Assembly: GCA_041164825.1 (NCBI GenBank)
Contig: JBEAOO010000002.1
Span: forward strand, 1-64,000
Length of the DNA stretch: 64,000 bases
Reading direction: 5' to 3'
Origin: JBEAOO01 sp041164825
GTDB lineage: Bacteria > Pseudomonadota > Gammaproteobacteria > Burkholderiales > Burkholderiaceae_C
In this document: in pieces, positions 1 to 8,428 of the stretch
Numbering within the stretch: the first letter of the stretch is position 1
How the letters are laid out: each line of letters begins with the position of its first letter
Program-made: the position numbers and the translations under genes
The notes under the pieces: generated by a model
What the model was told of the DNA's origin: nothing
The model's input: the letters and a program-made list of their open reading frames with translations, nothing else
Database searches by the model: none

Positions 1-3000
1 CGGTGGCATCGAGCACCGACCAGCTCAAACCGATGGCCGCGTTGAATGGCGCCACGGGCGCGCTGGTGCTGCGGGTGACGCTGAGTTTGTCACTCGCCGA
101 CGCGGTGATGAGGCCGGTGCCGTTGCCATTGCTGCTGAGTGTGGGCGCGCTGACCACGGCGGTGAGTGCGCCGGCGGCAGGGGCCAGCGGGCTCCAGGTG
201 CTGGTGAGGCTGCCGGCAGTGAGCTTCCACAGGCTGCCTGCGTAGTTTTGCAGCGTGGTGCCGGCGGCGTTGACGGCGCGCACCTGCGCCTGCGGCACGG
301 TGGCGTAGCCAAAGGGTTGGCCCACGTAGGTGAAGGCGCGGCTGCTGCAGGTGCCGTTGCCAAAGGTTTGCAGCACCGGGTCGGTGAGGGTGCCGAGCTC
401 GAAGTGGTCGGGCACAAAACGGCCCACCGTGAGCACGCTGGAGACGATGTTGCGCTCGGTGCTGGTGCTGCCATCAAAGGCGTCGATGGCGGCGAAGGTG
501 CTGTCCACCAGTTGCAGGCCGAAGGCGCCCACCTCGCTGTAGCTGGCGGTGCCGCTGCTGAACAGGCCGTTGCTGGTGCTGCCATTGAGAGTGAGTGTGC
601 CCAGCACGGCACCGCAGGCGGGGCTGCTGCAGGCCGTCAGCAGGGCGGTGGGCACGCCGTCATAGCCCGCGGTGACGGCGCTGGTGGCGCCCAGGGCCGA
701 GGCCTTGACGGTGAAGGGCTGGCCCGCCTTGTGCACTGCGCCGCCGCTGAGGGCGGTGGTGAGCAGATTGCGGCTGGTGCCGGCGGTTTGCCAATCGCCG
801 TCGGTGATGGCGAGTGCGCCCAGGCTGGCAGGGCGGATGGCGAAGTTGTCGGTCGAGCAGCCCACGGCGGTGGCCACGCCGGTGGCCGGAAACGACACCC
901 GCAGCCGCACATTGCGCGCCGCATTGGCGTGCGTGAGGCTGGCGGTGATGCGGCCGAGGTTGGCCAGCGAGAAGGTGCTGGTGGTGGAGGTGGCAGCGGG
1001 CAGCGCCGTCCAGCTGCTGCGGCAACCGCTGGTGTCGTTGAGGGCGCCGCTGTTGTCGCTGGCGTCCAACATCTCGATCTTGACCAGGCCGACAAAGCTC
1101 GGCAGCAGCGAGGCCACGCTGTTGAGCACGCTCAGCGACACCAGGCTCACGTTGAAGGGCGTGCCCGCGATCTTGGTTTTGAGCTTGCCGGTGACGGCGC
1201 CAGTGAGCGTGCTGGTCTCAAACGCATTGAAGCGCCCGGGCAGGGTGATGGGGCAGAGGTGGGTGGCGGTGTAGGCGGTGCTCACATCGGCGTCGCTGAT
1301 GGCGCCGCTGTAGACGCGCAACTCATCGACTCGGCCCATGAAGCGGAAGTAGGTGCTGGGCCCGTAGCCGCCCAGGCGCAGCGGCAGGCTCAATACCGCG
1401 TTGGGCACATAGGGCGTGTTGAGCCGCTGGCTCAGCGTTTGAGCCACCCCATCGATCCACATTTTGTTGGCCGTGACGTTGCCCACGGTGAACACCACCG
1501 CCACGTGGTGCCAGCCATTGGCAAGCCCCGCCGAGGCGCGGCCATAGATGTCGGAGGCGTTGGTGTTGAAGCCGAAACTGCCGCCGTTGAACCACAGGTC
1601 GTAGGCGCCAAAGCTGGCGGCGATGACGTTGTCGGTGCCGTCCCAATACATCCAGAACGACATGCTGGTCTGCGCCTCGTTGTGGTTGAGCACGGGCAGG
1701 TTGGGGATGGTGAAACCGGCGCCGTTGTCGATCGGCCCGCCCAGGGTGGCGTAGCCGCAGGTGCCGGTGTTGCCCGCGCGCGCCGGGCTGGCGGTGGTGG
1801 CCGAGGGCATTTGTGAGCCTTGGGCCGCACCGTCGTAGTTGTTGGCGTTGTCGGCCAGCTCGCCGGCCACACCTGTCCAGCCGTCTTCTTCGAAGGGGTA
1901 GTAGGCCTGCAGTGTTGCGGTGCGGGTGGCGCAGTTGCTGGTGAGCGTGCGCACGCCGGCCAGGTCGGTGGTGCTGAGCACGCCGCTGTAGACGCGCACC
2001 TCGTCGATGTTGCCGCTGAAGCCGTAGTTCGATGTGCTTTCGCTGTTGCCGTTGGCCTCGCCACCGATGGTGGTGATGCCGCTGTCGGCCACCAGCGCGG
2101 CATTGGTGAAGGTGGCGCTGGTGGTGTTCACCAGCGTGCCCGCCGTGTTGTAGACCCAGATGGTTTTGGTCTTGGCGCTGAGGTCGAAGCTGAAGGCCAC
2201 GAAATACCAGGTGTTGCTGGCAATCACGTTCAGCGGCGTGTCCATCGAGCCGTTGCTGATGTTGCGTGAGAGCAGCCGCAGGCTGCCCGTGCCCGGGTCG
2301 CCGAGCGTCAGCCCGAAGCCGCCGTTGTTGTTGGCATCGTCGATGAAGATGCGCTGGTTGGGCAGCGTGTTGTCGGTGGTGCGGATCCAGGCCGTGACGG
2401 TGAAGCTGCTGCTGGTGCCCAGGTTGGGAAAGGCGGAGGGCAGCGCCACGTGATCTTTGTTGCTGCGGTTGAAGGTGCCGTAGCCGCAGGTGCCACTGCT
2501 CGCCGTGCCGGTGGCGGGGGTGACGAGCACGGTGGTGGGCTCGGTGCTGCTGAGGCTGGCGGCCGTGCCGTGGTAGCCACTGCCGCTGGTGTCGAGCACC
2601 TCGTTGGCGGTGCCCGCCCAGCTGTTTTCGTTGAACAGGTACTCGGCCACTTTGTTGACCGAACGGGTCCAGACGATGGTGGTGCCGCTGGGCACGGCGG
2701 CGCTGTTGCGCGCGTACTGCACGTAGTCGCTGTTGCCCACCTCCACGCCGATGGTGGCGCCCGAGGGGTTGGTGAAGCTGCCGCCGCCGCTGTGCGTGCC
2801 GCCGCTGCCGTCGGTGCTGCCGTAGCGGTACACGAACTGCCCTTGCTCGTAGATTTGCACTTGGAAGGTGGCCGTGCGCGCGACCCAGCCGTACCAGGTG
2901 CAGACGGAGCCAAACCAGCTGACACAGCCCCAATCGCTGCCGCCATTGAAGTAGGGCACGGCGTTCCACGACACGATGAACACGCGGTTGGGCGCGGTGC

Positions 3001-3496
3001 CCTGCATCTTGTAGCGCACCTGGCCGTTGCCGGGGTCGAAGTCGTCCCACAGCGGCATCAGGGCCGCGTCAATGTTGGGCTTGCCGCCGGCGCCGTCCAG
3101 CGGCAGGGTCGCGTTGAAATAGGCCACGTCGGTGCCGCCAAACTGCACCATGCCGTTGCTCATCACGCGCAGGCCGGTGTAGTTGGTGCCGCCAAAGTTG
3201 AAGGTGAAACCGATGTTGAGGGTGGCCGAGATGCTGTCGTCGGCCAGCGGCAGGCTGGTGCCAGTGCTGGAGATGTCGAGCCACGGGTAGGCCGTGGCGG
3301 TGGCGGCGCTGGCGGTGGCGGTGTAGTACGCGGCTTGCGCGCTGCCCAGGCTGGCCAGGCTGAGCGCCAGGGCCAGCACCACGCGGCCCCAGGCGCTGCG
3401 CAGCGGCTGCACGGCGGCCACGGCCCGCGCCCAAGCCCACGCCCCAAAGAGGGCCAGAGCGCGGGGTGTCGGAGTCGATGTCGGGACGCGGGTCAT
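1..3496 (-). CDS. mshQ: MshQ-like MSHA pilus-associated adhesin, partial (C-terminus beyond window)
   Basis: The frame is open from an ATG at 3496 to the left edge, giving at least 1165 residues. A signal peptide with a hydrophobic core (about residues 38-55) ends in GSAQA. A beta-rich domain follows (about 56-280), then two LamG/concanavalin-like domains (about 290-515 and 530-740), each ending in the family-typical DEVRVYSG or DELRVYSG. The rest is a DUF6701-type MshQ region carrying RFVPDHFEL and, at the edge, GLSWSVLDAT. It is the last gene of the pilus operon, 19 bp after mshP. Inference: a secreted or pilus-tip protein that binds surfaces or glycans. The family is confident; the ligand is unknown. 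Confidence 0.85.
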   Translation of the reverse strand, partial: MTRVPTSTPTPRALALFGAWAWARAVAAVQPLRSAWGRVVLALALSLASLGSAQAAYYTATASAATATAYPWLDISSTGTSLPLADDSISATLNIGFTFNFGGTNYTGLRVMSNGMVQFGGTDVAYFNATLPLDGAGGKPNIDAALMPLWDDFDPGNGQVRYKMQGTAPNRVFIVSWNAVPYFNGGSDWGCVSWFGSVCTWYGWVARTATFQVQIYEQGQFVYRYGSTDGSGGTHSGGGSFTNPSGATIGVEVGNSDYVQYARNSAAVPSGTTIVWTRSVNKVAEYLFNENSWAGTANEVLDTSGSGYHGTAASLSSTEPTTVLVTPATGTASSGTCGYGTFNRSNKDHVALPSAFPNLGTSSSFTVTAWIRTTDNTLPNQRIFIDDANNNGGFGLTLGDPGTGSLRLLSRNISNGSMDTPLNVIASNTWYFVAFSFDLSAKTKTIWVYNTAGTLVNTTSATFTNAALVADSGITTIGGEANGNSESTSNYGFSGNIDEVRVYSGVLSTTDLAGVRTLTSNCATRTATLQAYYPFEEDGWTGVAGELADNANNYDGAAQGSQMPSATTASPARAGNTGTCGYATLGGPIDNGAGFTIPNLPVLNHNEAQTSMSFWMYWDGTDNVIAASFGAYDLWFNGGSFGFNTNASDIYGRASAGLANGWHHVAVVFTVGNVTANKMWIDGVAQTLSQRLNTPYVPNAVLSLPLRLGGYGPSTYFRFMGRVDELRVYSGAISDADVSTAYTATHLCPITLPGRFNAFETSTLTGAVTGKLKTKIAGTPFNVSLVSLSVLNSVASLLPSFVGLVKIEMLDASDNSGALNDTSGCRSSWTALPAATSTTSTFSLANLGRITASLTHANAARNVRLRVSFPATGVATAVGCSTDNFAIRPASLGALAITDGDWQTAGTSRNLLTTALSGGAVHKAGQPFTVKASALGATSAVTAGYDGVPTALLTACSSPACGAVLGTLTLNGSTSNGLFSSGTASYSEVGAFGLQLVDSTFAAIDAFDGSTSTERNIVSSVLTVGRFVPDHFELGTLTDPVLQTFGNGTCSSRAFTYVGQPFGYATVPQAQVRAVNAAGTTLQNYAGSLWKLTAGSLTSTWSPLAPAAGALTAVVSAPTLSSNGNGTGLITASASDKLSVTRSTSAPVAPFNAAIGLSWSVLDAT

Positions 3497-3515
3497 GGCG
3501 GGGTCTTTCTCGGGT

Positions 3516-3941
3516 TCACGGGCCGCTGATCACAGCGGTCAATTGGCGTTCTGCAAAGGCGTGCGTGCCCGCGGCACCGGTGCTGGCCGTGGCGCTGATT
3601 TGGTAGAGGTTGACGGTGTGCTCGCCTTCGTTGTAGGGCCCAAAGGCGCTGCAGCTGACGGTGACGGTGTGGCCCGCTGCCGTGCCGCCCAGCGCGGGCA
3701 AGGTGCTGCTGGCGGCACAGCTGCCGCCGGCCTGCGTGACCTGGTAGACGCCCCATTCCACGCCCGCGCGCGCCGCGAGTTGGGCGCGGGTGCCGAGCAG
3801 CTCGCGGGTTTGGCCGATGTGCTGCGTGGCCGACATGCGCACCATCACCGAGCCCAGCAGGCCCAGCACCACCAGCAAGAAGATGGCCGACATCAGCGCG
3901 AAGCCGCGCTGTGGGGCCAGGGTGCGCAAGCGGCGGCTCAT
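3516..3941 (-). CDS. mshP: MshP-like minor pilin / pilus assembly protein
   Basis: A 141-residue protein with a short basic N-terminus, then QRGFALMSAIFLLVVLGLLG, a prepilin-like leader with a single hydrophobic helix. The residue after the glycine is F, but the usual glutamate at +5 is absent (FALMS), as is common for MshP/PilX-type proteins. The remainder is a short pseudopilin globular domain with two cysteines. The start codon overlaps the mshO stop by 4 bp (ATGA), so the two are translationally coupled. Its position between mshO and mshQ supports the MshP call. It probably helps prime or cap the MSHA-type pilus in the inner membrane and periplasm. Confidence 0.8.
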   Translation of the reverse strand: MSRRLRTLAPQRGFALMSAIFLLVVLGLLGSVMVRMSATQHIGQTRELLGTRAQLAARAGVEWGVYQVTQAGGSCAASSTLPALGGTAAGHTVTVSCSAFGPYNEGEHTVNLYQISATASTGAAGTHAFAERQLTAVISGP

Positions 3942-4792
3942 GGCGTGTTGCTCACCAACATCTGGTGCAGCAGGGTCACGCTCTCGCCGTTGTCGGTGAG
4001 CGTGAGCGAGAGGGTGAGGATGCCGGTGCGCTGCGCGTTGCCACTGCTGAAGCTGAAGCTGCAGGCGCTCACGTGGTCGGCCAGCAGGCTGTTGCTGCGG
4101 CCACTCAAGGCGGCCAGCGGGGCGGCGGCCAGGTCGGTGGGCTGGGTGCTTTGGATGGCATACCCCGCCAGGCGTTGCAGCGCGCCGGTGGTGGTGCTGG
4201 CCGAGGGGCTGCAGGCCAGCGTCACGGGGGTGTTGACGATGTGAAAGCGCGCGCCCGGCGAGTCGAACGGAAACGGGCTGCCGGTGCCGGTGAAGGTGAG
4301 CGTGGACAGGCCGGTGCCGAGGCTGGAGAGCGCGCGGCGGTTGTCGCCGGCATAGGCATCGGCGCCGCTGATGCCGAGGTTGTAGATCACGAGTTGGTCG
4401 CCGCTGGCCACGTCGACCGGCGGGCCGAACAACTGAAAACTGGTGTCGCTGGCGCGCTCGATTTCGAGCGGGTCGAGCTCGCCCGCGGCCGTGCCGGCCG
4501 CCATGCGGTAGCGCCCGGCTGCGCTCACCGGCAGCATCTCCAGGCGCGTGCCGGTGGCGTCGATGCGCAGGCTGTTGGGCAGCGCTTGGGCCACGTCACG
4601 GCTGATGCGGCGCAGTGCCATGTCGGCCGCATCGCTGAGCGCGGCGCGGCGGGCTTGGTCGGTGTAGGCATCGATGGGCCGGCGAATGAAGCTGCCCACC
4701 ATGGCCGCCACCACGCCAATCATCATGATGACCACCACGGCTTCAATCAGCGTGAAGCCGCGTTGCCGCTGGGTGCGTTGCCGAGGGACCAT
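3938..4792 (-). CDS. mshO: MshO-like prepilin
   Basis: A 284-residue type IV prepilin. The ATG at 4792 gives MVPRQRTQRQRGFTLIEAVV, a canonical leader with cleavage expected between G and F and glutamate at +5, followed by a hydrophobic helix. The open frame extends upstream to 5122, but that extension is only the reverse of mshD sequence, so the start at 4792 is chosen. The long C-terminal globular domain fits MshO, a minor pilin. Two bp separate it from mshD and 4 bp overlap it with mshP. It is processed by the prepilin peptidase and assembled with the MshA major pilin. Confidence 0.85.
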   Translation of the reverse strand: MVPRQRTQRQRGFTLIEAVVVIMMIGVVAAMVGSFIRRPIDAYTDQARRAALSDAADMALRRISRDVAQALPNSLRIDATGTRLEMLPVSAAGRYRMAAGTAAGELDPLEIERASDTSFQLFGPPVDVASGDQLVIYNLGISGADAYAGDNRRALSSLGTGLSTLTFTGTGSPFPFDSPGARFHIVNTPVTLACSPSASTTTGALQRLAGYAIQSTQPTDLAAAPLAALSGRSNSLLADHVSACSFSFSSGNAQRTGILTLSLTLTDNGESVTLLHQMLVSNTP

Positions 4793-4794
4793 GC

Positions 4795-5406
4795 TCAGGT
4801 GCCCTGCAGTGAGTGGCGAAATTTCACACTGGTGAGCGTGATGTTTTCGCCCTTGCCGCTCACCGTCACGTCCACCTGCAGGGCGGCGTCGGCGGCGAGG
4901 CCGAAGGTGGCACCCACGCGGGTGACGCTGACGCTGGCGCTGTAGGCACTGAGCGCGCTGCTGCTGGCGCCATCGAGACCGGTGATGGGGCTGAGCACCA
5001 GGCCGTTGTAGTCGGCCACGTTGTCGAACGGGTCGCTGGTGGAGAGGCGGGTTTCGGTGGCCGGCGTGGGGCCGAGGGTGGCGCCGCCTTTGTCTTGCGA
5101 CGCGGCCGCGCCGCCCGTGCAATCGGCCGTGGAGGCGGGCGGGTTGTCGGGGTCGTTGGCGGCGTCGTCTTGCGGGTCGCAGTAGGTGATGGGCTGGGTC
5201 AGCACCTCGGCCATCAGCGATTCGGCCAAGGCCAGGGCCTGCTTGCGCACCATCGGGTCGGCGCTGTTGCGCACGGTCTGGTTGTAGACCACCAAGATGC
5301 CCGCCATGGCCACGCCCACGATGACGATGAACATCGTCAGCTCAATGAGCGTGAAGCCGCGCTGTCGCCCGGCGGGCTGCTGCGTTTGCCGCTGCTGCGC
5401 TCGCAT
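4795..5406 (-). CDS. mshD: MshD-like prepilin
   Basis: A 203-residue prepilin starting MRAQQRQTQQPAGRQRGFTL, then IELTMFIVIVGVAMAGILVV; the cleavage site and the Glu at +5 are intact. The ATG at 5406 lies 2 bp past the mshC stop. A TTG two codons upstream is possible but less likely. The body carries four cysteines (the C-D-P-Q and D-C-T-G-G segment), which may form a disulfide loop. Position in the order mshC-mshD-mshO-mshP-mshQ supports the name. Expected role: a minor pilin in MSHA pilus initiation. Confidence 0.83.
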   Translation of the reverse strand: MRAQQRQTQQPAGRQRGFTLIELTMFIVIVGVAMAGILVVYNQTVRNSADPMVRKQALALAESLMAEVLTQPITYCDPQDDAANDPDNPPASTADCTGGAAASQDKGGATLGPTPATETRLSTSDPFDNVADYNGLVLSPITGLDGASSSALSAYSASVSVTRVGATFGLAADAALQVDVTVSGKGENITLTSVKFRHSLQGT

Positions 5407-5408
5407 GG

Positions 5409-5909
5409 TCAACGCACCAGGCCAGATTCGGGCTCGACGGTGACCGCCGAGGCGGCGCCGTTGACCGAGATCGAGAGCACCGAGCTGAGGTAGCTGCCCA
5501 CGCTGGCCATCGGCCGGCCGGTGGCGTCAAAGGCCACGCTGCTGGCCGCTGCCAGCGTGGCGCCACCGGGCAGCACATTGCTGGCTGCGCCAAAGGCTTG
5601 GCCCGTGCTCGGGTCCAGCAGCGCATTGGTCGCGGCGCAGGCCTGGGCGTTGCCGCTGCTGCTGGCGTAGGTGACGGTGAGCAAGGTGGTGCTCAGGCTC
5701 ACGCACACATTGCGCCGCATGGCGATGGCCGATTGCTGCGCATAGCGCAGCGTGGCCACCACCGTGTCGCGCGCGCCGCGGGCGGCAAAGCCCGAGACGC
5801 CGTTGAAGCTTGGCACGGCCGCCGCCGCCAGCACGCCAATGACGATCATCACCACCGTCAGCTCCAGCAGGGTGAAGCCCCGCTGAGGATGGCGGTGGGG
5901 TGGACGCAT
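5409..5909 (-). CDS. mshC: MshC-like prepilin
   Basis: A 166-residue GspH-type pseudopilin: MRPPHRHPQRGFTLLELTVV with a standard leader, GF cleavage and Glu at +5, then the helix MIVIGVLAAAAVPSF. GspH-like features follow (ARGARDTVVATLRYAQQSAIAMRRN), typical of MshC/FimT minor pilins. It lies 33 bp downstream of the major pilin and abuts mshD. Likely a minor pilin of the initiation complex in the inner membrane. Confidence 0.83.
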   Translation of the reverse strand: MRPPHRHPQRGFTLLELTVVMIVIGVLAAAAVPSFNGVSGFAARGARDTVVATLRYAQQSAIAMRRNVCVSLSTTLLTVTYASSSGNAQACAATNALLDPSTGQAFGAASNVLPGGATLAAASSVAFDATGRPMASVGSYLSSVLSISVNGAASAVTVEPESGLVR

Positions 5910-5942
5910 GGCGGGGCCGCGGTACGGTGCAGCGCTGCGAAA

Positions 5943-6362
5943 TCAGCGGGCGCAGCTGACGTAGGCGGTCGCGGCGGTGGCACCGGTGCCGTTCGACGTG
6001 ATCAAGCACTGCACCACCAGGTTGGTGGTGTTGCAGACGCCGGTGCCAGACACCATGAAGACGTTGTCCGAGGTCGAGGCGGTGTCGCTCAGCGTCACGC
6101 CATTGACGAAGCCACCCAGGATGGCGGTGGTGCAGACGTTGGCCGCGCTCACCGCCACCGCGTTGACGTTGCCCGCGGCTTTGCCGGCGTAGTTGATGGC
6201 CGTGGCCGAAGCAATCGAGCCGGCCACGCCCTTGGCGGCGGCGTTGTGCGCATCGAGCGACATGTCGAGGAACTTGGGCACCGCCACCGCGGCCAAGATG
6301 CCGAGGATGATGATGACCACCACCAGCTCGATCAGCGTAAAACCACGTTGTTGTGCTTTCAT
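5943..6362 (-). CDS. mshA: MshA-like major pilin
   Basis: A 139-residue prepilin: MKAQQRGFTLIELVVVIIIL with short leader, GF cleavage and Glu at +5. The strongly conserved N-terminal helix is followed by a small alanine/threonine-rich globular domain with three cysteines, the expected size of an MSHA major pilin. Two ATG codons are adjacent (6365 and 6362). The GGAG ribosome site is 3 nt from the first and 6 nt from the second, so 6362 is preferred. It sits in the Vibrio-like order mshB-mshA-mshC. Being the shortest and simplest of the pilins, it is the best candidate for the filament subunit. Confidence 0.8.
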   Translation of the reverse strand: MKAQQRGFTLIELVVVIIILGILAAVAVPKFLDMSLDAHNAAAKGVAGSIASATAINYAGKAAGNVNAVAVSAANVCTTAILGGFVNGVTLSDTASTSDNVFMVSGTGVCNTTNLVVQCLITSNGTGATAATAYVSCAR

Positions 6363-6431
6363 CATGTACTCCAGGGCCAGGTAAAAAAAGAGGGTTGCAG
6401 AAGGGAACAGAAAACGTTGTCGGTGGCTGCG

Positions 6432-6971
6432 TCAGCAGCCGTCGGTGACGAGCAAAGACACCCGGGCCGCCGTGCGCGGCGCCGGGGCTTCGGTGTAAGT
6501 GAAGCTGCAGCGCGCGGGGGTGGGCGCGTCGACGCGCTCAAAGCGCGTCTCGCCGCCACCCACGGCCACGGTGTAGCCCGCCGCGGCCAGGGCCGAGGCG
6601 TTGGGGTTGAACACGGTGCCAATGCCGGCCATCGAGACGATGCCCGGTGTGCCCAGCGCCAGCGAGGCGGGGTAGCCGTGGTGGGTGTGAATCAGGCCGT
6701 CCTCGGTGCACACCGTGCCGCTGCCGGCCAGGCGGTTGTCGGCCACGGCCGTGCCGGTGGCGCAGGCGCTGGTGTCGGCCACGCTGTTGCGGGTGAGCAT
6801 GGAGGCGTGCACCAGTGTGGCGGCGGCCGAGACCGCGCCTTGCGCGCCCTGCAGCTGGCCCACACGGGCCTGGCGTTGCAGGTTGATGAACCGCGGCATC
6901 GCGACCGCGGCCAGCACGGCCACGATGGCCAGCACCACCACCAGTTCAATCAAGGTGAAACCACGGCTCAC
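6432..6971 (-). CDS. mshB: MshB-like prepilin (GTG start)
   Basis: A 179-residue prepilin with a very short leader: MSRGFTLIELVVVLAIVAVL. The open frame extends far upstream, but a GTG at 6971 directly before SRGFTLIE has a GGAGAA ribosome site 5 nt away and is taken as the start. The mature part contains the common pseudopilin segment FINLQRQARVGQLQGAQGAV and ends with a cysteine (VTDGC). Gene order mshG, this gene, then the MshA-like pilin matches mshB. A 215-bp gap to mshG holds no mshF and no recognisable gene. Confidence 0.78.
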   Translation of the reverse strand: MSRGFTLIELVVVLAIVAVLAAVAMPRFINLQRQARVGQLQGAQGAVSAAATLVHASMLTRNSVADTSACATGTAVADNRLAGSGTVCTEDGLIHTHHGYPASLALGTPGIVSMAGIGTVFNPNASALAAAGYTVAVGGGETRFERVDAPTPARCSFTYTEAPAPRTAARVSLLVTDGC

Positions 6972-7186
6972 AAGGGTTCTCCGGTCAGGCCGCGTCGCGC
7001 GGCGTTGTTGCCACTGATCTTCGGCGTCAGGTCGCCACGCGGTGCCCCGAAAAGCAGGCCGCCGCAAGGGCAATTCGGGGTGCAAAGCGGGAGCGTTGCC
7101 ACCACAGCCTCGCGCCATTGCCGGAGTTATCGGTGGCCGGTGGCTGAACTTAAGCGGCGCATGGGCCGGTGTTGGCGTGTGGTTTG

Positions 7187-8428
7187 TCACTTCACAGCCA
7201 CCTTGCCCAGGTCCCAGATCGGCAGGAACACGCCGAGCGCCAGCACCATCACCAGGCCGCCCAAAAACACGATCAAGATCGGCTCGATTTGCGACGAGAG
7301 CGTGCGCAGCTCGTACTCCACGTCTTGCTGATAAAACTCGGCCACCTCGGCCAGCATGTCGTCGAGCGAGCCGGCTTCTTCGCCCACGGCGATCATCTGC
7401 AGCACCACCGGCGTGAAGATGCCGCTGGCCGCGGCGGTGCGCAGCACGCTGTCGCCGCGCTCCACGCCCTCGCGCATTTTTTCGATGGCGCGCGCCACAA
7501 AGCTGTTTTCCACCGTGCTGGCCACCACCGTCATGGCCTGCACCACCGGCACGCCGCTTTTCAGCGCCAGCGCAAAGCTGCGCGCAAAACGCGCCAGCGT
7601 GGCCTTGCGCAAGATCTTGCCGGCGATGGGCAGGCGCAGCTTGCTGCGGTCCCAGAGGTAGCGGCCCTCCGACGTGGCCAACCAGGCGCGTACGCCCAGC
7701 CAGGCCAGCACACCGGCCACCGCGAGGTAAGGCCACATCGTCACGGTGAACTTCGAGAAGCCGACCAAGATGCGCGTCATCAGCGGCAGCTGCGTGCCAA
7801 AGCCGTCAAACACTTTCTGGAAGGCCGGGATCACGAACACGTTCACCACCGCGATCGCCACCAGCATCACGATCACCACGAAGCTCGGGTAACGCAGCGC
7901 GCTGCGCACTTGCTCGCGCATCAGCTTCTCGAACGAGAGGTGGTGGAAGAGGCGAATGAACACCTCGTCGAGCCGCCCGGTGAGCTCGCCCACGCGCACC
8001 ATGGCGATGTAGAAATTGGAGAACACGCCGCCCTGGCGCGCCAGCGAGGTGCCGAGCTCGTGCCCGCTTTCCAGGCTCTCGCGTGTGCCTTGAATCACCG
8101 CCGCCATCGCCGGCTCGGCCGACTCTTGCAGGCCCGAGAGCGCGCGTGTGAGCGGAATGCCGGCCTTGAGCAGCGAATAGAGCTGGCGGCTGAACAGCAG
8201 CAGGTCGTCGTGCACCACCTTTGGCTTGGGGCCGATGCGCATGTTCATCGACCAAGGGGCTGTGGCGCCCGCACCGGTGTTGGCGCTGGCCGAGGCGGCC
8301 TTGATGTCGATCGGGGTGAGGCCGGTGGCCAGCAGCTGGTCGGCCACGGCCGAGGCGGTGGCGCCATCGGCCAGGCCTTGCACCAGGTGGCCGCCGCCGT
8401 TGCGGGCGCTGTAGCTGAAGGCGGGCAT
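7187..8428 (-). CDS. mshG: MshG, pilus inner-membrane platform protein (GspF/PilC family)
   Basis: A 413-residue polytopic protein with the duplicated T2SSF fold: KVVHDDLLLFSRQLYSLLKA begins the first half, and KATLARFARSFALALKSGVP begins the second. Hydrophobic segments lie near residues 170-200, 220-240 and at the C-terminus (IVFLGGLVMVLALGVFLPIW). The start directly abuts the mshE stop, so mshE-mshG form a translational pair as in other MSHA and type II secretion systems. It forms the platform that couples the MshE ATPase to pilin polymerisation. Confidence 0.92.
   Translation of the reverse strand: MPAFSYSARNGGGHLVQGLADGATASAVADQLLATGLTPIDIKAASASANTGAGATAPWSMNMRIGPKPKVVHDDLLLFSRQLYSLLKAGIPLTRALSGLQESAEPAMAAVIQGTRESLESGHELGTSLARQGGVFSNFYIAMVRVGELTGRLDEVFIRLFHHLSFEKLMREQVRSALRYPSFVVIVMLVAIAVVNVFVIPAFQKVFDGFGTQLPLMTRILVGFSKFTVTMWPYLAVAGVLAWLGVRAWLATSEGRYLWDRSKLRLPIAGKILRKATLARFARSFALALKSGVPVVQAMTVVASTVENSFVARAIEKMREGVERGDSVLRTAAASGIFTPVVLQMIAVGEEAGSLDDMLAEVAEFYQQDVEYELRTLSSQIEPILIVFLGGLVMVLALGVFLPIWDLGKVAVK

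Noticed and set aside
1323..3050. A 575-codon minus-strand open frame within mshQ
   Set aside because: It is a shifted frame of the mshQ coding strand; the frame starting at 3496 gives the signal peptide, LamG and DUF6701 motifs and remains open to the edge.
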